The position numbers and the translations under genes were made by a program. A DNA stretch of 64,000 bases from positions 406,525-470,524 of the forward strand of contig DLHS01000015.1 of NCBI GenBank assembly GCA_002483345.1, in the 5' to 3' direction. Position 1 is the first letter of the stretch. Every line of letters starts with the position of its first letter. Source of the DNA: Bacteroidetes bacterium UBA7662. GTDB lineage: Bacteria > Bacteroidota > Bacteroidia > UBA7662. Shown here one piece after another: positions 22,817-31,039 of the stretch. Under the pieces are notes generated by a model. It ran no database searches, was not told where the DNA came from, and was given only the letters and a program-made list of their open reading frames with translations.

Positions 22817-25153
22817 TTATCCCTTTTTTCTGCCCTTGAAACCGCCCTTTTTGGCGGCTTTAGGCTCAGGAGCGGTTTCTATGATATGCAGACACTCATC
22901 CAGGGTCAGTGATTTCGCATCCGTCCCCTTCGGAATCTTATAATTGCTTTTGCCTTTGGCGATATATGGGCCATACATGCCATTCAGCACCTGTATCCCG
23001 GCATCTGAAAAGTCGTGGATCAGCCGATTCGCATCCTTTTCCCGCTTTTCCAGAATCAGTGTAATGGCTTCTTCTTCTGTGACTGTCATTGGGTCCATTT
23101 CCTTTTTCAGGCTCACAAACTTGCTGTCATGTTTCACATACGGACCAAATTTTCCGACACCAATGGTCATTTCCTTGCCTTCATATTCGCCTAAAGTGCG
23201 GGGTAATTTGAACAATTCCAAGGCATCTTCAAAGGTTACGCCTTCGAGGTGCATACCCTGACGCAGGTTGGCATACACAGGTTTTGCTTCCGGATCGGAC
23301 AGGTTGGTTTTAACCGCAACAGCTCCAAAACGCGCCATGCGTACACTTACCTGAAAGCCGCTTACCGGGTCAGTACCCAAAATACGTTCTCCTGTAGCTC
23401 GTTCACTGTTTTCGATGGTTGCTTCTACATTCTCGTGGAAAGGTTTGTAGAACTGATCAATCATTTTGGTCCAGTCGAGCGTACCGTTGGCAATGTGATC
23501 AAATTCTTCCTCCACATTAGCCGTAAACTGAAAGTCCATCACCTTGGGAAAATGTTCAAGCAGAAAATCGTTCACCAGCATGCCGATATCGGTTGGCACC
23601 ATCTTTCCTTTATCCGCTCCGGTAATTTCTGTTTTTACCTCCCTGGAAAGTTCGCCACCCTTCAGGTAAAGCATGATATAATCTCTGCTAACACCTTCCA
23701 GTTCAGAACGTTCTACATACCCTCTTTTCTGAATGGTAGAAATGGTGGGCGCATAGGTAGAAGGTCTGCCAATACCAAGCTCCTCTAGTTTTTTAACGAG
23801 GCTTGCCTCGGTATATCTGCTTGGCGGGCGGCTGTAACGTTCAGTAGCGGTAGCATTTTCGAAAACCATCTCCTGCCCGTTGCTGACAGCGGGCAACAGA
23901 TTGGTCTGTTCCTCTTCCGGCTCTTCATCTTCTGATTCCAGATACACCTTCAGAAAACCATCGAACTGTATTACTTCACCCTCTGCCACAAATAGTGGCT
24001 TAAGGCCACTGATAGCAATTTTGAGGGTCGTCTTTTCAATTTCTGCTTCAGCCATCTGCGAGGCGATGGCACGCTTCCAGATCAGTTCATAGAGTGCCTG
24101 CTGGTCGCGGTCACCTTCTATGCGGTGGACATTAAAATAAGTTGGCCGGATGGCTTCGTGCGCCTCCTGAGCAGAGGCTGTTTTGGTTTTGAACTGGCGG
24201 GTTTTCGAATAACGCTCTCCGTAGGCACTGTCCACCTCGCTTTTAGCTGCTCCGAGGGCCAGCTGGCTTAGATTTACGCTGTCGGTACGCATATAGGTAA
24301 TACGACCGCTTTCGTACAGATCCTGCGCCACTTTCATGGTCTTGCTTACAGAAAAACGGAGCTTGCGGGAAGCTTCCTGCTGTAAGGTAGAGGTGGTAAA
24401 AGGGGGCGCGGGTGATTTTTTAAGTGGTTTTTTCTCCAGGCTGGCGACACTGAAATCACGGCCTTTGAGCTGTTCCAGAAATGCTTGCGCTTCTTTTTCT
24501 GTCTTGAAGCGTTCGTTCAGCTCTGATTTGATCTGGTGCTTTTTACCGTCGACCACTGCTGTAAAAATCGCATTGATACGGAAAGCGCTTTCACTCAGAA
24601 AACTTTTGACCTCTCTCTCCCGCTCCACTACCAGACGGACAGCCACCGACTGTACCCTGCCGGCAGAAAGACTGGGCTTTACCTTACGCCAGAGTACCGG
24701 GCTGATTTCAAAACCAACCAAACGATCCAGCACCCGGCGTGCCTGCTGGGCATTGACCAGGTCGTAATTGATACGCCTTGGTTTGTCAATGGCATTGAGT
24801 ATGGCACTTTTGGTAATTTCATGAAAAACGATGCGCTGAATTTTTTCTTCCTTCAGCTTCAGTACTTCCTTCAGATGCCACGAGATAGATTCCCCCTCGC
24901 GGTCTTCATCGGAAGCCAGCCATACGGTCTCTGCCGCATCTGCCAGCTTCTTCAGCTCCGAAACAACCGCCTTTTTATCGGCTGGTACTTCGTATACCGG
25001 CGCATATGATTTTTCTATTTCCACCCCGTGATTGCCCTTTTTGAGGTCACGAATGTGGCCATAACTGGATTTAACCAGAAAATCTTTCCCCAGAAAACCT
25101 TCAATGGTTTTGGCCTTGGCCGGGGACTCTACAATTACTAAATTTTTTGCCAT
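22817..25153 (-). CDS. topA: DNA topoisomerase I
   Basis: This type IA enzyme relaxes negative supercoils. The 778-residue protein has the Toprim domain (LVIVESPAKAKTIEGFL at residues 5-21, and the acidic SDEDREGESISWH at 81-93), followed by the catalytic domain with Y287 in GRITYMRTDSVNLS. The C-terminus has no four-Cys zinc fingers but carries the repeated MYGPYIAKGKSNYKIPKG-type topo_C motifs and ends in a basic KAAKKGGFKGRKKG tail, which is common in this phylum. A near-consensus minus-strand box (TTTATTTG, 25190-25183) lies upstream. Confidence 0.96.
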   Translation of the reverse strand: MAKNLVIVESPAKAKTIEGFLGKDFLVKSSYGHIRDLKKGNHGVEIEKSYAPVYEVPADKKAVVSELKKLADAAETVWLASDEDREGESISWHLKEVLKLKEEKIQRIVFHEITKSAILNAIDKPRRINYDLVNAQQARRVLDRLVGFEISPVLWRKVKPSLSAGRVQSVAVRLVVEREREVKSFLSESAFRINAIFTAVVDGKKHQIKSELNERFKTEKEAQAFLEQLKGRDFSVASLEKKPLKKSPAPPFTTSTLQQEASRKLRFSVSKTMKVAQDLYESGRITYMRTDSVNLSQLALGAAKSEVDSAYGERYSKTRQFKTKTASAQEAHEAIRPTYFNVHRIEGDRDQQALYELIWKRAIASQMAEAEIEKTTLKIAISGLKPLFVAEGEVIQFDGFLKVYLESEDEEPEEEQTNLLPAVSNGQEMVFENATATERYSRPPSRYTEASLVKKLEELGIGRPSTYAPTISTIQKRGYVERSELEGVSRDYIMLYLKGGELSREVKTEITGADKGKMVPTDIGMLVNDFLLEHFPKVMDFQFTANVEEEFDHIANGTLDWTKMIDQFYKPFHENVEATIENSERATGERILGTDPVSGFQVSVRMARFGAVAVKTNLSDPEAKPVYANLRQGMHLEGVTFEDALELFKLPRTLGEYEGKEMTIGVGKFGPYVKHDSKFVSLKKEMDPMTVTEEEAITLILEKREKDANRLIHDFSDAGIQVLNGMYGPYIAKGKSNYKIPKGTDAKSLTLDECLHIIETAPEPKAAKKGGFKGRKKG

Positions 25154-25279
25154 CTGCTACAACCGGACGCTTGAATAATCCGCAAATAAAACGATTAGAA
25201 AACCAAAAGAGCAAGCCTTGTTTCCAAAACAGAAAAGAATGCTTCGTTTGCAACAAGCCTACACTCTCTTATAAATGCC

Positions 25280-25287
25280 TATTTTTG
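25280..25287 (+). promoter_or_regulatory. -7 promoter box of the glycosyltransferase pair
   Basis: TATTTTTG, an exact match, 28 bp before the GT2 start codon. No -33 element at the usual distance. Confidence 0.5.
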
Positions 25288-25315
25288 GCGATTGTTTTAA
25301 TTTTTAACGCCCTCC

Positions 25316-26035
25316 ATGACGTTTCAAAAACTTTCGGTCGTAATCCCTGCCTACAACGAAGGCCGCTACATTCACAATATCCTCGACAAGGTCCGCGCCG
25401 TTGAACTGGTCGGTGGTCTGCAAAAGGAAGTAATCATCGTCAATGATTGTTCCAAAGACGATACCGAAGCAGCTATTCTGGAATACCGAGACAGTCATCC
25501 TGACCTGAATATCCAGTATTTCAAACACGAAGTAAACCGGGGTAAGGGTGCTGCGCTACGCACCGGTATTCAGCATGCTACAGGAGAAATTGTTGTCATA
25601 CAGGATGCAGACCTCGAATATGACCCACGGGAATATAATATCCTGGTGCAGCCCATACTTGATGAAGTAGCCGATGTGGTGTACGGCTCCCGGTTTATGG
25701 GTGGCAATCCGCACCGTATCCTCTTTTTCTGGCATACCATCGGCAATAAGCTCCTTACCTTTTTGTCGAATTTGTTCACCAATCTCAATCTCACCGACAT
25801 GGAAACCTGCTACAAGATGTTCCGCCGGGAGATTATTCAGCGTGTAAAAATTCACGAAAACCGTTTTGGGTTCGAGCCTGAAGTAACCGCCAAAATTTCC
25901 CGTATACCTAAAATCCGTATTTACGAAGTAGGTATCAGCTATTACGGCAGAACTTATGAGGAAGGCAAAAAAATCAACATGAAAGATGCTTTCAGAGCCT
26001 TGTACTGTATTTTGAAGTACAATTTGTTCCGTTGA
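25316..26035 (+). CDS. Family 2 glycosyltransferase, polyprenyl-phosphate sugar synthase type
   Basis: The 239-residue enzyme is like dolichyl/undecaprenyl-phosphate mannose (or glucose) synthases. It shows LSVVIPAYNEGRYI, the nucleotide-binding VIIVNDCSKDDT, GKGAALRTGI, the metal-binding DADLEYDP, and the C-terminal RFGFEPEVTAKIS and ISYYGRTYEEGKKI. There is no C-terminal membrane domain, so it is the soluble form acting at the inner face of the membrane. It would make a lipid-phosphate sugar. The next gene, which starts in its stop codon (TGATG), is a transferase of the kind that uses such donors. Confidence 0.9.
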   Translation: MTFQKLSVVIPAYNEGRYIHNILDKVRAVELVGGLQKEVIIVNDCSKDDTEAAILEYRDSHPDLNIQYFKHEVNRGKGAALRTGIQHATGEIVVIQDADLEYDPREYNILVQPILDEVADVVYGSRFMGGNPHRILFFWHTIGNKLLTFLSNLFTNLNLTDMETCYKMFRREIIQRVKIHENRFGFEPEVTAKISRIPKIRIYEVGISYYGRTYEEGKKINMKDAFRALYCILKYNLFR

Positions 26036-27696
26036 TGAAAGCCTTCCGCATCGATTTTAACCGCTTTCTGGGCATTGCTGCTGCATTATGGGCCATCATC
26101 ATATTGGGTGGTATGTGGGTAGATGTAATGGAGGTTGATGCTGCACAATACGCTGCCATCGGACGTGAAATGCGTGACACCGGCTCCTGGCTGGAGGTTT
26201 ATGAGCGCGGGGAGGATTATAATTCTCTGGGAAACCCCGACAAACCACCTTTACTTTTCTGGCTTTCAGCGGCTTCCTACACCCTGCTGGGGGTCCATGA
26301 TTTTAGTTATAAACTTGTTTCCGTACTCGTTGGTTTGTTGGGGGCGTTCAGCATCTATCAGCTTGGAAGACTCATTTACGATACCCGTACCGCAAGGCTG
26401 GCTGCCATTTTATACGGCAGCTCCCTTGGTTTTATCCTCATGCTCAACGATGTTCGGACCGATACCCTGCTGATTGGCTGGGTAGCCTTTGCCTGCTGGC
26501 AACTGGAACGTTATCTGAGAGGAAAACGCTGGGGCGCCTGGTTTCTCGCCTTTACCGGCATTGCCATGGCCATGCTGGCCAAAGGCCCACTGGGTTTGAT
26601 TGCCGTAGCTGCACCCTTCGGGGCAGATGCCTTGCTGCGGCGCGACTGGAAACGCATTTTCAGATGGGAATGGATACTCGGTATAATATTGATATTAATA
26701 TGGCTAACGCCAATGCTAATAGGGTTATACCGTCAATGGGGGTGGGATCACGGGGTGATATATTATTTCTGGACCCAGAGTTTTGGCCGGATAACCGGTG
26801 AGAATGTCTGGAAAGACGATACCTCACCTTTTTTCTTTACCCATACCTTTTTATGGACCTTCCTGCCCTGGAGTTTATTGCTGATTACCGCCTTGTTCCG
26901 CAATATTTTTGAAATCAGGCGGCAGGTCAACAATGCTCTTTCAGGTGAATTTATAGCCCCGGCCGGCTTTGTTTTGCTGTTTCTGGCCATGTCTTCCTCC
27001 CATTTTAAACTCCCCCACTACATTTACATCACTTTTCCTTTTGCTGCACTGTTGACAGCCGACTTTCTGGCTGATTTGCAAAGTGGTACTCGCATCTTTA
27101 AGTGGTTGAGTAGCATTCAGCTGTTCGTCTCTCTGTTGGTTTTAACAGTTTCAGGTATGGTAGTCAGCTGGATTTTCCCCGGAGGGTTTGGCTGGGGTTT
27201 TCTAACCGGCTTCGGCCTGGTGGCCGTGCTGGCTGCCTTCTTCCAGAAATTTGACGGTATGTTCCGGCTGTTAGGGCCCTCCCTGATTTCCTTGCTGGTA
27301 TTCGGTTTGGTAGCAAATTTTGTGTTTTATCCGAATCTCCTCCGTTATCAGGCCAGTTCCAATGCAGGCAAATACATTCACAGGCAGCAGTTGAATGAAA
27401 ATGATGTCGCGTTGTTCGCTATTGGGGAAGAAAGTATCCATGCACTCGATTTTTATGCTGAGATGACGGTCCCCTTCGTCGGAAATACAGACAGCCTCCT
27501 GTTACCGGGACAAAACACCCGCTATGTTTATACGACAGCAGCCGGTCTTTCAGACTTGCAGCAAGCTGGTTACCAAACCAGTATTGTAAAGCGCTGGCCT
27601 TTCTTCAGGGTAACCCATCTGAACGGGCATTTTTTAAATCCGGCAAAAAGAGCAGAAAGTTTGGAAGAACGTCTTTTTGTACTGGTAAGCAGGTAA
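26035..27696 (+). CDS. ArnT-like membrane glycosyltransferase (GT39/GT83 family)
   Basis: The 553-residue protein is a polytopic membrane enzyme with about 11 predicted helices. The first periplasmic loop has DVMEVDAAQYAAIGREM, with the acidic catalytic position, and NPDKPPLLFWLSA, both typical of ArnT/PMT-type transferases that take sugars from polyprenyl-phosphate donors. It most likely uses the product of the upstream GT2 to decorate lipid A or another envelope molecule; the acceptor is unknown. The ATG at 26035 overlaps the GT2 stop by one base; an in-frame TTG one codon earlier is less likely. Confidence 0.88.
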   Translation: MKAFRIDFNRFLGIAAALWAIIILGGMWVDVMEVDAAQYAAIGREMRDTGSWLEVYERGEDYNSLGNPDKPPLLFWLSAASYTLLGVHDFSYKLVSVLVGLLGAFSIYQLGRLIYDTRTARLAAILYGSSLGFILMLNDVRTDTLLIGWVAFACWQLERYLRGKRWGAWFLAFTGIAMAMLAKGPLGLIAVAAPFGADALLRRDWKRIFRWEWILGIILILIWLTPMLIGLYRQWGWDHGVIYYFWTQSFGRITGENVWKDDTSPFFFTHTFLWTFLPWSLLLITALFRNIFEIRRQVNNALSGEFIAPAGFVLLFLAMSSSHFKLPHYIYITFPFAALLTADFLADLQSGTRIFKWLSSIQLFVSLLVLTVSGMVVSWIFPGGFGWGFLTGFGLVAVLAAFFQKFDGMFRLLGPSLISLLVFGLVANFVFYPNLLRYQASSNAGKYIHRQQLNENDVALFAIGEESIHALDFYAEMTVPFVGNTDSLLLPGQNTRYVYTTAAGLSDLQQAGYQTSIVKRWPFFRVTHLNGHFLNPAKRAESLEERLFVLVSR

Positions 27697-27719
27697 TTTA
27701 GCGCCCCGAATCAAGCACT

Positions 27720-29129
27720 TTGAAAACCTACGTCCTCCAGGAACCCATTTTTCAGACATTAGCCGACTTTGCCCGCAAGCAGGAGTCGGAATGTTATGTT
27801 GTCGGTGGTTATGTGCGGGATCTGGTATTGGGCAGGCCTAATAAAGACATCGACATACTGGTCATCGGTGGTGGCATTGATTTCGCACGAGCCTTTGGTG
27901 CCTCCCTGCCCGGCAAGCCGTATGTGACGGTATATAAAAACTACGGGACTGCCCGTCTGCCCTATCAGGACTTCGAACTGGAGTTTGTCGGCGCCCGGAA
28001 AGAATCCTACCGGAGCGATTCCCGCAATCCACTGGTAGAAGACGGCACGCTGGAAGACGATCTCAACCGACGCGATTTCACCATCAATGCCATGGCCATA
28101 CAGCTTTATCCGGAATTCGGAAAGCTGAGCGACCTGCACAATGGTATGCAAGACCTCGAAGCCCGACGACTGGTAACCCCGCTTGAACCTAACATCACCT
28201 TCAGCGACGACCCCTTGCGGATGATGCGTGCCGTACGTTTTGCCAGTCAGTTACAGTTTGATATCGACCCGGCGACCCTGGCGGCTATCAGTGCGAATGC
28301 TGATCGTCTCAGTATCATCTCCCGCGAACGCATCAGTGATGAGCTCAACAAGATTATACTTTCCAAAAAACCGAGCATAGGCTTCCGGCTGCTGTTTGAT
28401 ACCAAACTGCTGCACCAGTTCTTCCCCGACATGGTAGCCCTGCACGGCGTACAAACCATCCATGGCCGGTCGCACAAGGATAATTTCTACCATACGCTTC
28501 AGGTACTCGACAACATCGCTTTGTATACCGATGACCTCTGGGTTCGCTGGTCAGCCATACTCCACGACATTGCCAAACCTCAGACCCAGCGTTATGAGGA
28601 AGGCCACGGCTGGACATTCCATGGGCATGAAGATCTGGGTGCGCGTATGGTGCCGCGTATCTTCCGTGAATTGAAACTTCCGTTGAATGAAAAGATGCGG
28701 CTGGTGCAAAAATTGGTTAAACTTCACCTGCGGCCGATTGCGCTGACCAAGTCAGTTGTAACCGATTCTGCTGTCAGAAGACTGATTTTTGAGGTTGGAG
28801 AAGATATTGACAACCTCATGACTTTGTGTAAAGCAGACATTACCTCAAAGAATGAATCAAAAGTCCGCTTGTATCGAAAGAACTTTATAATTTTAGAGGG
28901 AAAGGTTCAGGAAGTCGCTGAATCGGACCGGCTGCGGATGTGGCAGCCTCCTGTTGGCGGACAAGAAATTATGGATTATTTTGGTATTCCGGCCGGCAAG
29001 GAAGTCGGCATCATCAAAAACGAAATCCGTCAGGCTATCCTTGACGGCATCATAGAAAACGAACGTGAGCAGGCCCTGAAACTAATGATTGAAAAAGGTC
29101 AAAAGTTAGGGTTGACACGAAAGGTATAA
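27720..29129 (+). CDS. cca: CCA-adding/poly(A) polymerase-family tRNA nucleotidyltransferase with HD domain
   Basis: This 469-residue class II nucleotidyltransferase has YVVGGYVRDLVLGRPNKDID with the catalytic DxD, RRDFTINAMAIQL, and DDPLRMMRAVRFASQL. An HD domain follows (SHKDNFYHTLQVLDN ... LHDIAKPQTQR). It probably adds or repairs the tRNA CCA end; poly(A) polymerase activity is an alternative. The start is taken as TTG at 27720 (reading MKTYVLQEPIF). No in-frame ATG occurs until well inside the conserved domain, and the TTG start gives the normal N-terminus. Confidence 0.9.
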   Translation: MKTYVLQEPIFQTLADFARKQESECYVVGGYVRDLVLGRPNKDIDILVIGGGIDFARAFGASLPGKPYVTVYKNYGTARLPYQDFELEFVGARKESYRSDSRNPLVEDGTLEDDLNRRDFTINAMAIQLYPEFGKLSDLHNGMQDLEARRLVTPLEPNITFSDDPLRMMRAVRFASQLQFDIDPATLAAISANADRLSIISRERISDELNKIILSKKPSIGFRLLFDTKLLHQFFPDMVALHGVQTIHGRSHKDNFYHTLQVLDNIALYTDDLWVRWSAILHDIAKPQTQRYEEGHGWTFHGHEDLGARMVPRIFRELKLPLNEKMRLVQKLVKLHLRPIALTKSVVTDSAVRRLIFEVGEDIDNLMTLCKADITSKNESKVRLYRKNFIILEGKVQEVAESDRLRMWQPPVGGQEIMDYFGIPAGKEVGIIKNEIRQAILDGIIENEREQALKLMIEKGQKLGLTRKV

Positions 29130-29141
29130 ACCCTATTTTTG
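29112..29141 (+). promoter_or_regulatory. Promoter of the pRiA4b-like gene
   Basis: TTG at 29112-29114 and TATTTTTG at 29134-29141 are spaced by 19 bp, matching the phylum consensus in both parts. It overlaps the end of the upstream cca gene. Confidence 0.7.
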
Positions 29142-29166
29142 GCGCTTTCAAAACAAGCAAAAACGC

Positions 29167-29910
29167 ATGGCAATTTACCGCTTCAGAGTTGAGATAGAAG
29201 ATTACGAAGGTATCTATCGTGAGATTGAGTTGAAGACAACACAAACCTTTGAGGATCTGCATTATGCGATTCTCCGAGCCTTCTCGTTCGACCTCAAACA
29301 CCCTTCTTCCTTCTTCTATTCCGACGATTTATGGCATATGGAAGACGAAATTGCGTTCAAGGACATGATGTACAGCATGACCTCTGATGCACTACCTGCC
29401 AATAAAACACGTATCAGCGATTACATCGACGATCCGCATCAGCGTTTCATTTATGTGTATCAGTCGGATGAAGGTTGGGCCTTTCTGGTAGAGCTTGTCG
29501 ACATAGACACCAACGACGGCAACCGCGGCAGTTTGCCTGCAACCGTAAAATCGGTCGGAGAAGCTCCGAAGCAGTACAATACCAAAGTAGTTATCAAACC
29601 CGTGGTGGAAAAAGAGAAATCGAAACCCTCTGCTCCGGCAGCGGAATTACTCGATGCCCTGGATGACGACGAACCGGAGGCTGCTGATGATATGGTAGTA
29701 TTCGAAAGCTTTGAAGCTGAGCGCAACAAAGGCAAGGCCGACAATATCGACCTTGACCTTGATCTGGACGACGACATCACTGCTGATGAAGAGGAAGACG
29801 ACCTGGACGAGGAGGACGATCTGGATGCAGATGCGGATGATGAGGACGATGATTTTGGCAGCAGCAGCAAAGGCCGAGGCAAATCAGCCGATTATGATGA
29901 TGATTATTAG
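29167..29910 (+). CDS. pRiA4b ORF-3-like protein with long acidic tail
   Basis: The 247-residue protein has an N-terminal domain (about 1-130) of the plasmid pRiA4b ORF-3 type: YRFRVEIEDYEGIYREIELK, FEDLHYAILRAFSFD and SSFFYSDDLW. After a Lys/Pro linker, residues from about 160 on are extremely acidic, with runs of Asp and Glu (such as DIDLDLDLDDD-like words), ending in a short basic patch and DYDDDY. The family name refers to mobile-element passengers, but nothing mobile surrounds this copy. Function is unknown; acidic tails like this often hold proteins or metal ions. A terminator follows. Confidence 0.8.
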   Translation: MAIYRFRVEIEDYEGIYREIELKTTQTFEDLHYAILRAFSFDLKHPSSFFYSDDLWHMEDEIAFKDMMYSMTSDALPANKTRISDYIDDPHQRFIYVYQSDEGWAFLVELVDIDTNDGNRGSLPATVKSVGEAPKQYNTKVVIKPVVEKEKSKPSAPAAELLDALDDDEPEAADDMVVFESFEAERNKGKADNIDLDLDLDDDITADEEEDDLDEEDDLDADADDEDDDFGSSSKGRGKSADYDDDY

Positions 29911-29933
29911 AAAACCAATCTCTTTCACCTTAC

Positions 29934-29964
29934 AAAGCCATCTCCCGGGAGATGGCTTTTTTTT
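29934..29964 (+). terminator. Rho-independent terminator of the pRiA4b-like gene
   Basis: AAAGCCATCTCCC pairs with GGGAGATGGCTTT, with essentially no loop, followed by eight T. A GA-rich repeat copy begins 2 bp further on. Confidence 0.9.
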
Positions 29965-29966
29965 GT

Positions 29967-29993
29967 AGATATTGAGATACGAGAAGCGAGAAG
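29967..29993 (+). repeat. GA-rich dispersed repeat, copy 4
   Basis: AGATATTGAGATACGAGAAG followed by CGAGAAG, a short and diverged copy immediately after the terminator T-run, like copies 2 and 7. Confidence 0.65.
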
Positions 29994-30051
29994 TTATTTG
30001 GCAAAAAACCTGGGGGCTGGCGGTTTTTTGATTGATGGGGAGTTAAGCCTG

Positions 30052-31038
30052 CTACTGCTCCCGTTCTACCAGGTAGTAGGCAAGACCCTTCAACTGGTGT
30101 ATAATGGCCGTATCAGCCTTCTTAAGCTTATCCAGCGATGCGAAAGCTGCCTCCAGCAGTTCCTGTTTTTTGAGATTGGCTTTTCCAACAACGTCCAGCT
30201 GGTTAAAAAGTGTTTTTACCTTATCCACTTTCCCTTGTTCAGCAGTGAGTGTATAGGCTTTTTCCAAGGCAACTCTTTGGTCTGGATTGGCCAGAGCCTC
30301 TGCAGACATGCGCAAAAAAGTATGCTTGTTGACCAGTATATCCCCTCCCGGCATCTTCCCGAATTTTTCCGGGTCACCATAGGCATCCAGCAAATCATCC
30401 TGTATCTGAAAGGCAAGACCTACCTTTTCTCCGAACAAATAAGCCTGCCGGGCATCTTCCTGATCTGCACCACCTATCAACGCACCAATTTCAAGGCAGG
30501 CGCCCAGCAATACCGAGGTTTTCAGCCTGATCATCAGCAGGTACTCTTCCAATGAAACAGATTCCCTATCCTGGTAATCCATGTCCAGTTGCTGGCCTTC
30601 GCATACTTCGCGGGCAACCCGGTTGAACACGGCCATGACTGCTTGTAACTTTTCTACGGGAACCTGACTGAGTTGCTCGTAGGCAAGTACAAAAAGTGCG
30701 TCTCCTGAAAGAATAGCTACATTTTCATCCCACTTAACATGCACAGTAGCCTGGCCGCGCCGTTTATCAGCTTTGTCCATGATATCATCGTGCAACAAAG
30801 TAAAATTGTGAAACAACTCCAGTGCGAGCGCGGCAGGCATAGCCTTGTCAGTCTCCTGCTCAAAAAGCTCACAACCTAACAGACACATAACCGGGCGCAT
30901 GCGTTTGCCTCCAAGCTGCATGAAATAGCGCAAGGGTTCGTATAAACGCCTGGGCTCTGCCGGCAGCTTCAGGGTATCAATGGCAGTCTGAATCTTTTGC
31001 TGGTAGCCGGCTACCTTATTAGCGTAATCGTTGCTCAC
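30052..31038 (-). CDS. Polyprenyl diphosphate synthase (short-chain trans type)
   Basis: The 328-residue enzyme condenses isopentenyl diphosphate with allylic diphosphates. The first Asp-rich motif is DDIMD (in LLHDDIMDKADKRRGQAT) and the second is QDDLLD (in GLAFQIQDDLLDAYGD). GGKRMRPVM is the IPP-binding segment, and DILVNKHTFL is also conserved. LELFHNFTLLHDD places Phe/Thr near the first motif, suggesting a C15-C20 product, but chain length cannot be fixed by eye. It lies 1 bp downstream of rnr on the same strand. Confidence 0.9.
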   Translation of the reverse strand: MSNDYANKVAGYQQKIQTAIDTLKLPAEPRRLYEPLRYFMQLGGKRMRPVMCLLGCELFEQETDKAMPAALALELFHNFTLLHDDIMDKADKRRGQATVHVKWDENVAILSGDALFVLAYEQLSQVPVEKLQAVMAVFNRVAREVCEGQQLDMDYQDRESVSLEEYLLMIRLKTSVLLGACLEIGALIGGADQEDARQAYLFGEKVGLAFQIQDDLLDAYGDPEKFGKMPGGDILVNKHTFLRMSAEALANPDQRVALEKAYTLTAEQGKVDKVKTLFNQLDVVGKANLKKQELLEAAFASLDKLKKADTAIIHQLKGLAYYLVEREQ

Positions 31039-31039
31039 T

